From Acidobacteriota bacterium (GTDB taxonomy: Bacteria > Acidobacteriota > Blastocatellia > Pyrinomonadales > Pyrinomonadaceae): a stretch of 55,967 nt of DNA. Both the position numbers and the translations under genes were made by a program. Location of the stretch: NCBI GenBank assembly GCA_025463125.1, contig JAOAPX010000154.1:1-55967 (forward strand), given 5' to 3'. The notes beneath the pieces are model-generated. The model had not been told where the DNA came from, did no database searches, and was given only the letters and a program-made list of their open reading frames with translations. This document shows positions 32,359-42,353 of this stretch, piece after piece. How positions within the stretch are numbered: position 1 is the stretch's first letter; the number at the start of each line of letters is the position of its first letter.

Positions 32359-35300
32359 TCAGAACGCCTGCGAGAATCTGAAGTGAATCTGGCTTTGGCG
32401 CACCTGGTAGATTGCGTTCGGAGCGTTTGCCTGCGGAATCAGGAAACGCGGCGGATTAAGCAAATAGCCGTAATCTACGCCGAATTCTCCGCCGATAGGC
32501 GTTTTAAGGCGAAGCCCGAGACCGACCGTGTGACTCCAGAGAGCGCGCAGATTTTGACGAAAGACATCATCAGCCGGAACGTCCGGCGGATTGAAAATAT
32601 CGCCGACGCGGCGGAAAACATTTCCGCCGTCATAAAACGGAACGGCTCGCACGTTTTTCGTCAGCGGAATTCGCGCTTCCAGATTAACGATCGCCAGCGC
32701 ATTTCCTCCGAACGGTATCGTAAACGGCGGTAAAAATATCGGATCGCCGTTTTGTTTTCGAAAAACGCCCTGCGGCATTACGACTACGCGCGGTCCGGCA
32801 GATTCGAATTCGAAACCTCGAAGCGTCGTCGAACCGCCGGCGAAAAAGCGTTCGCTGATCGGCAGAATTCCTTCCAGATCGGGAAACTGAGTTGAAGAAA
32901 AACGCTCTCGCTTGGAAAAAACATTTGCCAGACCGAGAACGGCGCGCCCGGCAAAAGTCGTGTTGTTCAAACGCGTAAAAGTTCTGTAGTAATTATACGA
33001 AGCCTGAAATTTTTGAAAGCCGATGTTTGCCCCGAGCGCCGGGTGCGAAACGTTGTATTCGGTCGTCAAATAATCGCCGCGCGTCGGATCGGTCGCGTTA
33101 TATCGACAAGGCTCGCCCGCTTCGCCCTTGGCGATAAGATCGAGCAGCGTATAACGAACAGAGCAATCCTGACGCGTATCTCGAACAAAAGTGACGCCGA
33201 AACCGGACGTGCGAATCGTCGCGTCGGGCAGCAGAAGATCTTTAATCAATAGACTTTCAATATTAAATAATCGAACGTCCTGGTAACGATACCGCAAAAA
33301 CAGGATACTGCGGCTTTTCTGATTGATCGTCCGGCTGGTTTCCGCCGATAAAGTAAAGCGGTTAATCGTCGGGTCGCCGGTTTCCGCGCCGAATTCGTCA
33401 ATCGGGTTGCCTTCTTCGTCTACGCGCTGAACAATGCCGAAAGTCCCTTTATCAAACGTCGAGCGAAAGAATCTCGTGATCGTCGAATCGCGCTGATACT
33501 GCGCGGAAAAGGTTAGAGGCGAATATCGTATGTAACCGTTCTCGGTTCTGCCGTCATTTAAGAATCTCGGGTTGATAAAATCAATCTGAGCAAGCTGCTG
33601 CAATCTGCCGGCTCTGACGCGCGCGCCGCCCTGCATCAAACTGCCGAATAAATTGTAATGACGAATATCGAAAAATCCGAATGGTCCGCCATCGGTCGAA
33701 AAACCGCCGCCGTAGGTTAAAAGACGCGGCTGCTCTTCTTCCACGTCGATGATGATATCGACCAGACGGCTTCCGTCAGCGCGAACGCCCGCCGGTTCGA
33801 CCTTGATTTCAACGCGCCGGAAAGCGCTTGTCGCGTAGAGATTCTGCTCGCTTCGAAAAATATCCGCCGCGCGCAAAACCGTATCCGGGCGAAGATTGAT
33901 GGCTTTAAGAATCGCTTCGCGCTTGGTCATTTCTTCGCCGTTTATCAAGATGCGCTTGATGAAAACTTTCTTGCCTTCGTTTTCGATTTTGTAAACGATT
34001 TTGATCGTTTCTTCGGTCGCGTCTGCGGCTCGCGGCAGCTCGACGATCGAATAATTTACGCGCGCGTCATAGAAACCTTCGAGCGAATAGAATTCCGAAA
34101 GTCTCTTGACTCCGTTTCTGGCGCGGGCGCGCGAAAAGTTTTTGCCGATCAAATCGGGAAGCTGCGATTTCAGCGTGTCGTCGGAAAATTCCCGGTTGCC
34201 TTCGATGTCAATATCGGCGATACGCGTCGGAATTCCTTCATTGACCACAAAAGTAATAATCAAATCTTCACCGTTCGGCGAAACACCTTGACGCGTCGAA
34301 ACCTGAGCGCGTCGATAACCGAGCTCGCGCATTAACGAAGTAATTGTAGCGCGGTCTCGTTCGAGAATTTCGGCGCTCGTGTAGCCACGCCCGTAACCGA
34401 AAAGCGGAATAAATCCGAGAACATTCGCTTTTTGTGATTCGAGAACGGTTTGAATATCTTCGATGGTTAATACATCAGTGCCTTCGAGCCTGATATCGAC
34501 GAGCTTTAACCGGCGATTCAGATCGACGTTGTATTGAATATCAACCGTCCGGCTGGCAAGGTCCGCGCCGCCCAGAGCCGCGCATAAAGATTCGGTATTG
34601 TTGTTCGTAATGCTGGCTTCTTCTTCGGTAAACTGCGGCGTGACCGAACAAACCGGCGTTACTTCGGCAAAGAAATAACCTTGTTCCTGGAAATGATTTT
34701 CAAGCCGTCGTTCGCCTTCGATAATCGCGGCAAAATCGACCGTGCCTTCGCGGCTGACGGGCAGCAGTTTCGTTTGAGTTTTTTTGCCGATCTCTTCATT
34801 CTCGGCTTCGACCTTGACATTGACGGTCGGACCCGCTTTTCCGCTGACCGTAATATTTATCGTATTTCTTTCTTCATCGAAAACAATGCGCGTTTCATCG
34901 AGCTGCGGCGCGAGAAAGTTCTGCTCGCGCAGCGCTTCCTTGATTCGTTCCAAATCTTCGTTCAGACGTTCGCGCGAAAAGAATTCACCGGATTTCAGCT
35001 TTATATCATCGATCACCTTAGTCGCGTCGAAGCCTTCGATATTGATATTAAAAGCGCCGATTTTCGCCTGCGCGTTCGGCGTGACGATAAACGTAACGAG
35101 GACATTCGTCTCAACTCTCTGCTGCTGCTGCGTAAATTTGACTTCGGCGTTGTAAAAGCCGCGCTCGCGCAGGTATTCCAAAATCAAGTCGGCGTTATTC
35201 CGCAAACTTTGTTCGGTTACGGCGGCGCCCGGATTTAAAAGATTAACGCGCAAAAGCAGTTCGGCTTCGGTGACTTTGTCGCCGACTGTATTGCCGACTT

Positions 35301-35760
35301 GAATTACTACTTCGCCGGCGCGGGTTTTTCGCCGGATAACAAAACGCAATTCGACCGCCTCAGCTCCGGCTTCGAGCGCTTCAACTTTCGCTGAAACGAT
35401 ATCTCCGGTGCGGTAGAGCGCTTCGAGCGCATCTCGGACGCGGACGGCGGAATACGCCGCGCCGAGTTTTTCTCTCGCGATTACTTCAAACTCGGCGGCT
35501 GAAGAGGTGCTCCGGTCAGTTCCTTCAAAAACAATCGAAATGTTTTCGATGCGTCGATCTTCGTATTTGTTTTGCGCCGCAAGAGCCGGGCATAAACATA
35601 AAACCGCGACGCATACAGACAGAGAAATAAAAAGATTAAAGCCGGAGAAGACGGAAAAAATACGGGAAAGCGCCGCGAAAAAATTAGTATTTCTCTGCGA
35701 TACGCTTTCTCCGATTGTTTGTTTTGTCACCCTGTTTGTCTGTGTATGTCTATGATTCAA
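32359..35760 (-). CDS. Omp85 outer-membrane assembly protein (BamA/TamA-like)
   Basis: A 1133-residue outer-membrane protein. A long signal region (hydrophobic core near residues 42-60, cleavage near ALAAQ) is followed by about six POTRA domains (to about 640; for example VEGNREF-like IDIEGNREFSDDTLKSQL) and a C-terminal 16-strand barrel ending QIHFRFSQAF with the terminal Phe that marks barrel substrates. The FFAGGSTTLRGFEFE segment is the VRGF/Y-like barrel motif. It starts at TTG 35758-35760 with AAGGGA upstream, 13 bases after tamB. The pairing with tamB suggests a TamA-type role, although one protein may serve both. Confidence 0.9.
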   Translation of the reverse strand: MNHRHTQTNRVTKQTIGESVSQRNTNFFAALSRIFSVFSGFNLFISLSVCVAVLCLCPALAAQNKYEDRRIENISIVFEGTDRSTSSAAEFEVIAREKLGAAYSAVRVRDALEALYRTGDIVSAKVEALEAGAEAVELRFVIRRKTRAGEVVIQVGNTVGDKVTEAELLLRVNLLNPGAAVTEQSLRNNADLILEYLRERGFYNAEVKFTQQQQRVETNVLVTFIVTPNAQAKIGAFNINIEGFDATKVIDDIKLKSGEFFSRERLNEDLERIKEALREQNFLAPQLDETRIVFDEERNTINITVSGKAGPTVNVKVEAENEEIGKKTQTKLLPVSREGTVDFAAIIEGERRLENHFQEQGYFFAEVTPVCSVTPQFTEEEASITNNNTESLCAALGGADLASRTVDIQYNVDLNRRLKLVDIRLEGTDVLTIEDIQTVLESQKANVLGFIPLFGYGRGYTSAEILERDRATITSLMRELGYRRAQVSTRQGVSPNGEDLIITFVVNEGIPTRIADIDIEGNREFSDDTLKSQLPDLIGKNFSRARARNGVKRLSEFYSLEGFYDARVNYSIVELPRAADATEETIKIVYKIENEGKKVFIKRILINGEEMTKREAILKAINLRPDTVLRAADIFRSEQNLYATSAFRRVEIKVEPAGVRADGSRLVDIIIDVEEEQPRLLTYGGGFSTDGGPFGFFDIRHYNLFGSLMQGGARVRAGRLQQLAQIDFINPRFLNDGRTENGYIRYSPLTFSAQYQRDSTITRFFRSTFDKGTFGIVQRVDEEGNPIDEFGAETGDPTINRFTLSAETSRTINQKSRSILFLRYRYQDVRLFNIESLLIKDLLLPDATIRTSGFGVTFVRDTRQDCSVRYTLLDLIAKGEAGEPCRYNATDPTRGDYLTTEYNVSHPALGANIGFQKFQASYNYYRTFTRLNNTTFAGRAVLGLANVFSKRERFSSTQFPDLEGILPISERFFAGGSTTLRGFEFESAGPRVVVMPQGVFRKQNGDPIFLPPFTIPFGGNALAIVNLEARIPLTKNVRAVPFYDGGNVFRRVGDIFNPPDVPADDVFRQNLRALWSHTVGLGLRLKTPIGGEFGVDYGYLLNPPRFLIPQANAPNAIYQVRQSQIHFRFSQAF

Positions 35761-35773
35761 GTTGCTTTTTCCC

Positions 35774-38700
35774 TTAAAATCTCTTTCTTAAACGAATTTC
35801 AAAACTGAAATTATTATTTCTCTGCGTCACATTGCTTAAAGAACGCTGCTCATACTGCGCGACGAGCGATAAGCGGTTTGAAACGCGATATTCGAGCGCT
35901 AAAACCTGATTCTGATCCTGCGAAAGATTTGTCGAATAGGTGACCAGCAGATTTTTATTTATTTGTCTGCCAACCGTTAAGCGAGCCGAAGCGCCGAGTC
36001 TTTGACCGGAAATTATCGGATCGATTTCAAAAACGTTGAGACCGAAAAGCTTGTCGGTCGCTTTTCGCGCCGGATTATTAATCAGCGTGTCGGTCAATAA
36101 TTCCGCCGCCGTATTAATGCCCGATTGCGCTAAAGTCGGAATCCCGGAATCTGAATTAGCCAGGTTTCCCGTCGTAATCAGCGAAACGACGTCGGCTTGC
36201 GGCAATGCCGGGTTCGAGCGGAAAGTGGCGCTCAAATTTTCGGTATTGGCTAATTCGCCGCTTAAATTGACGATGATTTGATAGCCGCGAATTTCGGTTT
36301 CCGCCTGAAGATTGATGTACGGTTCGATGTTTGTATTCGGCGGAAATTCCAAAACGCCGCGCTGAACTTCATATCGATCGTTGCGGAAAAAGACGGTTCC
36401 GCTCGTCGCCGTAATTCTGCCGGACACCTGCGGAAACTCCACGTCGCCGGTCACGCGCAGCGAAAGCGAAGCCGTTAAATCGGCGATGTTATTGCGAACG
36501 ACCAGCGCATCGCGACCTTCGACACTGATATCGAGCCGTATGACGCCGAGAATCGAACCGGAAGACGTGCCTTCCGAAAGCGATGTGTCGCCGCGGCGGC
36601 GATTGATGACGTCAGCCAGATCAATGTCCTGCGTGTAAACCGTGCGCTTTGCCGCGATCGAACCGGCAATCAGCGTGTTCATCTCGCCGTTTTCTTCGCG
36701 GAAACCGGTAACTTCGATTTGCGCGTCGCCTGTGCTGACGAAATCCGGCGGCAAAGGCGCTGTGAAATTATTCGCGCTCAAATTAAAGCGAAATCGCTGA
36801 AGCTCCAAGCCCTCGAGCAGCGCGCCGCCTTCGGCGACGACTTTCCCGCCGCCTAAAGACGCCGTCAAGCTGTCGATCTGCGCTTGATTCGACGTAAACA
36901 AAATACGCCCGTTGATGCGTTCGAGCGTAATTCGCTCGCTTCCGACAAACGTTGCGAACGAGCTGTTTCTCAGTTCGGCGACGCCGTTTAAACGCGCCGT
37001 TTGATTGGGTCCGGTCAAACGAACCGATACGTTAGCTATCCCCGCGAAAAACGTATTTCTCGAAAGCGCGTTGAAAATACTTAAATTGATATTTCCGTTG
37101 ATCGAAAGATTATTCGTCCCGTCCTCCGTCAAAGCCTTCGAGCCGCTGACGACGACGTTTGATCCGCCGCCCGCGAATTTAGCGTTTTCGACGATTACTT
37201 CTTTTGCCGTCAGCCTGACTGAAACGGCTTCGGTCGCGACCAGCGGCGTCTCTCCGATTTGCAGCGCGAGCTCGGTAAACTGCGCCGAGCCGGTTAAATT
37301 ATCCGTCGAAAAAACGCGGTTGCCCTGCGCGTCGAGGGTCGAAAGATTTCCTTCGATGACAACTCTTCCCGTAGCCCGACCTGAAACCTGCACGTCGTTT
37401 TCCTCGGTCGGGCGAACCAGGGCGATATACGGATCGAGCGCCGATTGATTGAAAACGGTTTCGGCGCGAAACGGCAGATTCGGATCGGCGAAATTAACGC
37501 TCGCGGCGATCTGCTGCCGTTGACCCTGCAAATTAGCCGTAACGGTTGCGTTCAGCTGTTGATCGACGGTATTGCCTTGAAAGGCGATTTCGCCGAAAGC
37601 GCGGTTATCGACCAGGATATCGCGTCCCGTACCGCTGAAATTAATGTTATACGTCGAAGAACTCGAACCCTGACCGGTCGCTTTCGCCGTTAAATCCGCG
37701 ACGCCCGTAATGACCGGCAAATTCCGGCTGTTCGGGATAAACGGTCGAACTCTCGCGAGCGAAATGTTTCTGCCTTCGACATCGAAATCAAAGGCGGTCG
37801 TATCCGTTTGATAAGTTCCGCTCGCGCGCAGAACGCCTTCGCCGAATTTCGCTTCGAATCTTTCCAGGTTGATGAGGTTTCCGGCAAAGGTCGCGCGCGT
37901 CGTAAAGCCGTCAAACGGTTCACCGTTAAGCGTTCCCGCGCCTGAAGTTATATCGGCTTCGCCCTGCATCGCGTTCGGAAAACCGGTCAGATTTATCGTG
38001 CCGGAAGTCCGCGCCTGAAAATTGCGAAACTGTTCGGGCAAACTGCTGATCGGCAGCGCGGCAATCAGATTTCCCGTGTTGATATTGGTCAATGTCGCCT
38101 GAACGGAAGTATTATTCGTTCCGCCGCTCGGAATGCTGACGTTAAACGCGAGATTGCCGCCGCCCGCAGGTTCCTGCAAAACGCCGTTTCTCAGTTCTAC
38201 GCCGCCGGGCGAAACGAAAATGCCGGTTTGCAGCGAGCCGAGTTCGCGCCCGCGAAGGCGCAGCGAATCGAGCGAAGCGCGCCCGTCAATCGTCGGGTCG
38301 GAAAAGTTTCCGGTTAAAGTTCCGTTAAAAGTTAAGTTTCCGGCAAGCTCGGCTTGATAAGTATCCATCTGCTGTTCGAATCCGGGCGACAGATTCAGAA
38401 CCCTGATGATGCGCTCGATTTCGCTCGCGTCGGTCGAATTTAGCGCGACCGTTAGATTGGAATTGTCGCCGCTCAAATCGAAATTGCCGTTAGCGTTAAA
38501 TTCGCTTTTTTCCGTGTTCAGCCGCGCGACGTCAACATTAAAAAGCCCGTTTGTCGCCGTCAGTTCGACTCTGCCGCTGACCGGAACCAGCCCGCGATCC
38601 GCCGTTCCGGCGTTTGCGGCAATGTCGGCGGTCAGATTTCCGCTGGCTGTCTTAAAATTCGTTCCGTTAAACGATAAATTAACCTGACCGGTCGCTTCGC

Positions 38701-40924
38701 CTTCGATCGGAATGATGCGTCCGCCCTGCAAAGCGAGCAGTTTTCCTAAATCGAGATTGCTGAAAGTCGTGTTGATATTTGAGCGGTTTCGATTGTTCAG
38801 CGCAATGGTCGCGTTGCCGTTGATCGTGCCTTCGAGCACATCAGCCGAAAGATTACTGAGAGCGATTTGATCGTTGCTGACATTCAGGTTCGCTCGCGCC
38901 GCGCCGAGCGTGACGCTTCCCAAAACGCCGCCGCCGAGACTCATATCGGCGCTCGCGCGATAGCGTCCCGAAGGTTCGAGCACGAAAACGGGTCGGTTGA
39001 TTTTGACGTTTTGCAGCGTTCCGCCTTCGGGCAGATTCGCGTTTCTTCTCAAAGCGACGTCGCCGGCGTTTATATCGCCGGAAGTTCCTTCGATCGTTCC
39101 TTGTCGAACCGTCAGGCGAACGCCCGCAATATTCAGGCTGCCCAAAACGGCGGCTTCGGTTTCTACTTTGGCGACTTTCAGATTGTTGGAAAAGATGACG
39201 GTTTCGTTGCCGGCATCGCGCAGAGTAACGCCGGAAGCGTCAACGCCCGCGATCTGCGCGCCGCTCGCGTCAACCCGATCGGCGCGAAACTGCCCGGCTG
39301 AAACATTTGTCGTACCGTTTTGCGTTTGAATTCGCACATTGTTTGACGAAAGATTTCCGATTCGCGCGTCTTCGGTTTCCACCGAGCGCGCCTGCAAACT
39401 GTCGGCTCGGATATCGAGGCTTGACGGTCGATCGGTCACTTTTACGCCGCTCGCATTAACGCCCTGCAGCCGAAAATCTTCGTTTCTGAAAGAATCCGCC
39501 CGAACGTTCGGCGCGGAAATCCCTGTAACGCCGCCGCCGGACGAAAGCCTGACGTCACGCGCCTGCAAATTCCGCACATCGACGTCCTCGGAAGAATACT
39601 CGCGCGAGCGGACATTTCCTAAAGTCGCGGTCAGCTGCCTGTCTCGATATTCGGCGACCGCGTCGGAAATAAAAAGACCGCCGAGCGTTCCGGCAGGAGT
39701 TTTCGCCGCAATTGCCTGAAGTTCGCCGACCCATCGGAAATCCGTTCCCGTGCCGCGCACGTTGCCGATCAATTGCGGAAACTCGATGCGGAAATCTTCG
39801 AAAGTGAGCAATTCGGCAATGGCTTTGCCGTTTGCCTCGTACATTGAATTCGTGCCGGAAACGGTCGCCGCGACGTTTAAGGCTTTTAAGTAAATATTGT
39901 CAGCCGAAAGCGCGTCGGCTTTTATTTCACCGTCGATCTTATATGTCTCTCCCGCGCCCGTAACCGTTCCGCTGAAATTTCCGATGCCGCGCAAAGTCGT
40001 GCCGAGCGGGAAAACGGTTGAAGTCTGCGTCAGATCGACCGTCGAATCTATCTTTAAGTTGTATTGAAGCTGTTCCCAGTCGGTCAGCGTGCCGTTTAAG
40101 GTCGTTTCGCCGATCGGCGAAGTCAGTTTTAATTCGCTGATTTCCGCGCCGTGCGCGTCGGCGATTCCGCGCGCGCGTATGTCAATCGGTTCGACGACGC
40201 TTTCGTCATATATAAAATTCGATTCGGTCGAGCTGATGTCGAAATTATACCGTCTTTGCTCGTCGGGAACGGCTAAGGTCACCGGATCGAGTGAAAACAC
40301 AACGTTTTTCGCGTCAGCGAAGATTTTATGCTGCGCGTCGCCGAAATGAACAATCCCGTCGCGCAAAGTGAATTGAACGGTGTCGTATTTAAAATTAACG
40401 CGCGAACCGGCTTGGTCTTCGACGATATTAAGGTTGGAAAAATTGGAATTGCCGTTTTCGTCGAATTTTACCCAAACTTCGGCGCCGTTTACTTCCGTCG
40501 TATCGATGCTGATGTCGCGGCTTAGCTGCCACGCGTATAGATTTTGAATGTTTAAGCCGAGTTTTGCGTCGCGTATGAAAAAGAGTTTATCGCCTGAAGT
40601 TTTGTCGTTGAAAGTGGCGTTTTGCAGTTCGAGCTGCAGCGGCGCGATCCGAACGCGGAAAACATCGGCGTCGAAAACAATGCCGATTTCCGCCATCTTG
40701 GCGACAAACTGAGCTTTAATATAATTGTCGAAAACGCCGTAGCGATAAGAAACCGTCACTAAAAGCACGAGCAAAACCGCCAGAACGGCGGTAATCCCGA
40801 CGGCAATTACGGCATTTCGGCGCGTAAAGAACCCGCCGCTTGCTGCCGGCGGATTCTCGTCCTGTTCGTTTTCCTTATGCCCAATATCTTCGGTTTCAGT
40901 GTTTTCGTTGTTTTCTTCTGACAT
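35774..40924 (-). CDS. tamB: TamB-family translocation/assembly protein (DUF490)
   Basis: A 1716-residue protein with one N-terminal membrane anchor (about 35-60, AVIAVGITAVLAVLLVLLV) and a very long periplasmic beta-taco, as in TamB and AsmA-like lipid-bridge proteins. The conserved C-terminal TamB domain (about 1450-1716) includes SGTVFFRNDRYEVQRG, PALPQADVVSLITTG and the end FSFEIRLRKRF. Residues about 430-640 carry a distinctive run of short repeats (RNLQARDVRL, FRNEDFRL, SLQARSVETEDARI) that resemble pentapeptide or beta-helix coils. It acts with the Omp85 protein encoded 13 bases downstream in envelope assembly or phospholipid transport. Confidence 0.92.
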   Translation of the reverse strand: MSEENNENTETEDIGHKENEQDENPPAASGGFFTRRNAVIAVGITAVLAVLLVLLVTVSYRYGVFDNYIKAQFVAKMAEIGIVFDADVFRVRIAPLQLELQNATFNDKTSGDKLFFIRDAKLGLNIQNLYAWQLSRDISIDTTEVNGAEVWVKFDENGNSNFSNLNIVEDQAGSRVNFKYDTVQFTLRDGIVHFGDAQHKIFADAKNVVFSLDPVTLAVPDEQRRYNFDISSTESNFIYDESVVEPIDIRARGIADAHGAEISELKLTSPIGETTLNGTLTDWEQLQYNLKIDSTVDLTQTSTVFPLGTTLRGIGNFSGTVTGAGETYKIDGEIKADALSADNIYLKALNVAATVSGTNSMYEANGKAIAELLTFEDFRIEFPQLIGNVRGTGTDFRWVGELQAIAAKTPAGTLGGLFISDAVAEYRDRQLTATLGNVRSREYSSEDVDVRNLQARDVRLSSGGGVTGISAPNVRADSFRNEDFRLQGVNASGVKVTDRPSSLDIRADSLQARSVETEDARIGNLSSNNVRIQTQNGTTNVSAGQFRADRVDASGAQIAGVDASGVTLRDAGNETVIFSNNLKVAKVETEAAVLGSLNIAGVRLTVRQGTIEGTSGDINAGDVALRRNANLPEGGTLQNVKINRPVFVLEPSGRYRASADMSLGGGVLGSVTLGAARANLNVSNDQIALSNLSADVLEGTINGNATIALNNRNRSNINTTFSNLDLGKLLALQGGRIIPIEGEATGQVNLSFNGTNFKTASGNLTADIAANAGTADRGLVPVSGRVELTATNGLFNVDVARLNTEKSEFNANGNFDLSGDNSNLTVALNSTDASEIERIIRVLNLSPGFEQQMDTYQAELAGNLTFNGTLTGNFSDPTIDGRASLDSLRLRGRELGSLQTGIFVSPGGVELRNGVLQEPAGGGNLAFNVSIPSGGTNNTSVQATLTNINTGNLIAALPISSLPEQFRNFQARTSGTINLTGFPNAMQGEADITSGAGTLNGEPFDGFTTRATFAGNLINLERFEAKFGEGVLRASGTYQTDTTAFDFDVEGRNISLARVRPFIPNSRNLPVITGVADLTAKATGQGSSSSTYNINFSGTGRDILVDNRAFGEIAFQGNTVDQQLNATVTANLQGQRQQIAASVNFADPNLPFRAETVFNQSALDPYIALVRPTEENDVQVSGRATGRVVIEGNLSTLDAQGNRVFSTDNLTGSAQFTELALQIGETPLVATEAVSVRLTAKEVIVENAKFAGGGSNVVVSGSKALTEDGTNNLSINGNINLSIFNALSRNTFFAGIANVSVRLTGPNQTARLNGVAELRNSSFATFVGSERITLERINGRILFTSNQAQIDSLTASLGGGKVVAEGGALLEGLELQRFRFNLSANNFTAPLPPDFVSTGDAQIEVTGFREENGEMNTLIAGSIAAKRTVYTQDIDLADVINRRRGDTSLSEGTSSGSILGVIRLDISVEGRDALVVRNNIADLTASLSLRVTGDVEFPQVSGRITATSGTVFFRNDRYEVQRGVLEFPPNTNIEPYINLQAETEIRGYQIIVNLSGELANTENLSATFRSNPALPQADVVSLITTGNLANSDSGIPTLAQSGINTAAELLTDTLINNPARKATDKLFGLNVFEIDPIISGQRLGASARLTVGRQINKNLLVTYSTNLSQDQNQVLALEYRVSNRLSLVAQYEQRSLSNVTQRNNNFSFEIRLRKRF

Positions 40925-41030
40925 CTTTGCTGCACTGGGAAGAGCCTTAAAGATTTAACCCGACAATTTAAAGATTAAAAACCGCTAATCTAATCAGCCC
41001 GTTTTATGTTTTTGTTTTTAAGCCGTAAAT

Positions 41031-42158
41031 TTACAACCCGACCGTTTCGACGATTTCCAGATCGAAGGCTTCAAGCGCGCTGACGCGCGGCGGATGATTC
41101 GACAAAAGCCGAATTTTCCGAACGCCCAAATCATTCAAAATCTGCGCCCCGATGCCGTAATCGCGGAATCTGCCGTAACCGGTCATCTGGCGCGCGGTTT
41201 GAAAATCCAAATTTTTTTCCTGCATCAAGGCGTATGTTTGCAACTGGTGAATCAAATCCAGATTGTGTTCGCGCTGACGTAAATAGAGTATCACTCCTTT
41301 GCCCGCTTCGGCTATTTTTTTTATCGAAGACTGCATTGCCTGGGACGCTTCGCCGAGGCGCGAGCCGAACATTGCAAAGGTGATGTTCTCGGTTTGGACG
41401 CGCACTAAAACCGGTTCGGTTGTCTCGGAAAAATCGCCCATCGTCATTGCAATATGCGTTTCGCCGTTGACGACGTTTTCATACACGGCGGCGTGAAAAT
41501 CGCCGTAGTCGGTCGGCAGTTCGCATTCGACGATTTTTTTGACGAGCGTTTCCTTGTGAATGCGGTAACGAACCAGATCGGCGACGGAAATAATCTTCAA
41601 ATCGTGTTTGGCGGCGAAAACCTCGAGCTCGGGCAATCGCGCCATCGTGCCGTCGTCGTTCATAATTTCGCAGATAACGGCTGAAGGATTTAATCCGGCG
41701 ATGCGCGCGATATCGACGCTCGCTTCGGTTTGACCGACGCGGACGAGAACGCCGCCGCGTTTTGCGCGAAGCGGGAAAACGTGTCCGGGACGCGCCAGAT
41801 CGAACGGTTTCGCGTTCGGGTTAACCGCGGTCAGAATCGTGCGCGCCCGGTCTGCGGCGGAAATTCCGGTCGTGACGCCTTCGCGCGCTTCGATCGAAAC
41901 GGTAAAAGCCGTTCCCATGCTCGAAGTGTTTTCTGCGGTTTGCGGCGCGAGCTGCAATTCATCACAGCGCTCTTCGGTCAAAGGCAGACAAATCAGCCCT
42001 CGCCCGTGAACAGCCATAAAATTTATAATTTCCGGCGTTACTTTTTCAGCCGCGCAGACGAGATCGCCTTCGTTTTCCCGGTCTTCGTCGTCAACAATAA
42101 TTATCATTTTGCCGTTCTTTATATCTTCGACGGCTTCGTTAATCGTGGCTAAAGGCAT
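41031..42158 (-). CDS. ribB: 3,4-dihydroxy-2-butanone-4-phosphate synthase with degenerate GTP cyclohydrolase II domain
   Basis: A 375-residue protein in the RibBA layout. The RibB half (1-200) is intact: [31 protein letters not shown] [26 protein letters not shown] and [12 protein letters not shown]. The RibA half (about 205-375) has lost its catalytic features: where the zinc cysteines (GDxFGSxRCDCG) should be it reads [12 protein letters not shown] with no cysteine, and the GRGIGL loop is REHNLDL. The C-terminal DYGIGAQIL and VRKIRLLSN parts are kept. It therefore probably makes only DHBP, like the RibBX variant known in Proteobacteria. No FMN riboswitch was seen upstream. Confidence 0.85.
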   Translation of the reverse strand: MPLATINEAVEDIKNGKMIIIVDDEDRENEGDLVCAAEKVTPEIINFMAVHGRGLICLPLTEERCDELQLAPQTAENTSSMGTAFTVSIEAREGVTTGISAADRARTILTAVNPNAKPFDLARPGHVFPLRAKRGGVLVRVGQTEASVDIARIAGLNPSAVICEIMNDDGTMARLPELEVFAAKHDLKIISVADLVRYRIHKETLVKKIVECELPTDYGDFHAAVYENVVNGETHIAMTMGDFSETTEPVLVRVQTENITFAMFGSRLGEASQAMQSSIKKIAEAGKGVILYLRQREHNLDLIHQLQTYALMQEKNLDFQTARQMTGYGRFRDYGIGAQILNDLGVRKIRLLSNHPPRVSALEAFDLEIVETVGL

Positions 42159-42245
42159 TATTACTGGTTTTAATTTTAAATTACGGTTTAAATTTACTGC
42201 AAAATATTCGGTTCAAACAATGAATTTTAACGGATACGGGATGTT

Positions 42246-42353
42246 TTGGCGAATAATAATCAAGTTAAAGTTGCGTCGGCGACGCTTAAAGAATCGCTTG
42301 ACGCAAAGAATCTCTTTGCGTTCGCGGCGATTTTGCCGGAAACTGTTTTCTAA
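42246..42353 (+). CDS. Possible 35-residue ORF coupled to the Lol permease gene
   Basis: A TTG-started ORF ([20 protein letters not shown], ending ILPETVF) whose TAA directly touches the permease ATG (TAAATG). It contains a perfect hairpin, CGCAAAGA at 42302-42309 with TCTTTGCG at 42313-42320. A weak start and its short length make it doubtful; it may be a translational leader. Confidence 0.25.
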   Translation: MANNNQVKVASATLKESLDAKNLFAFAAILPETVF

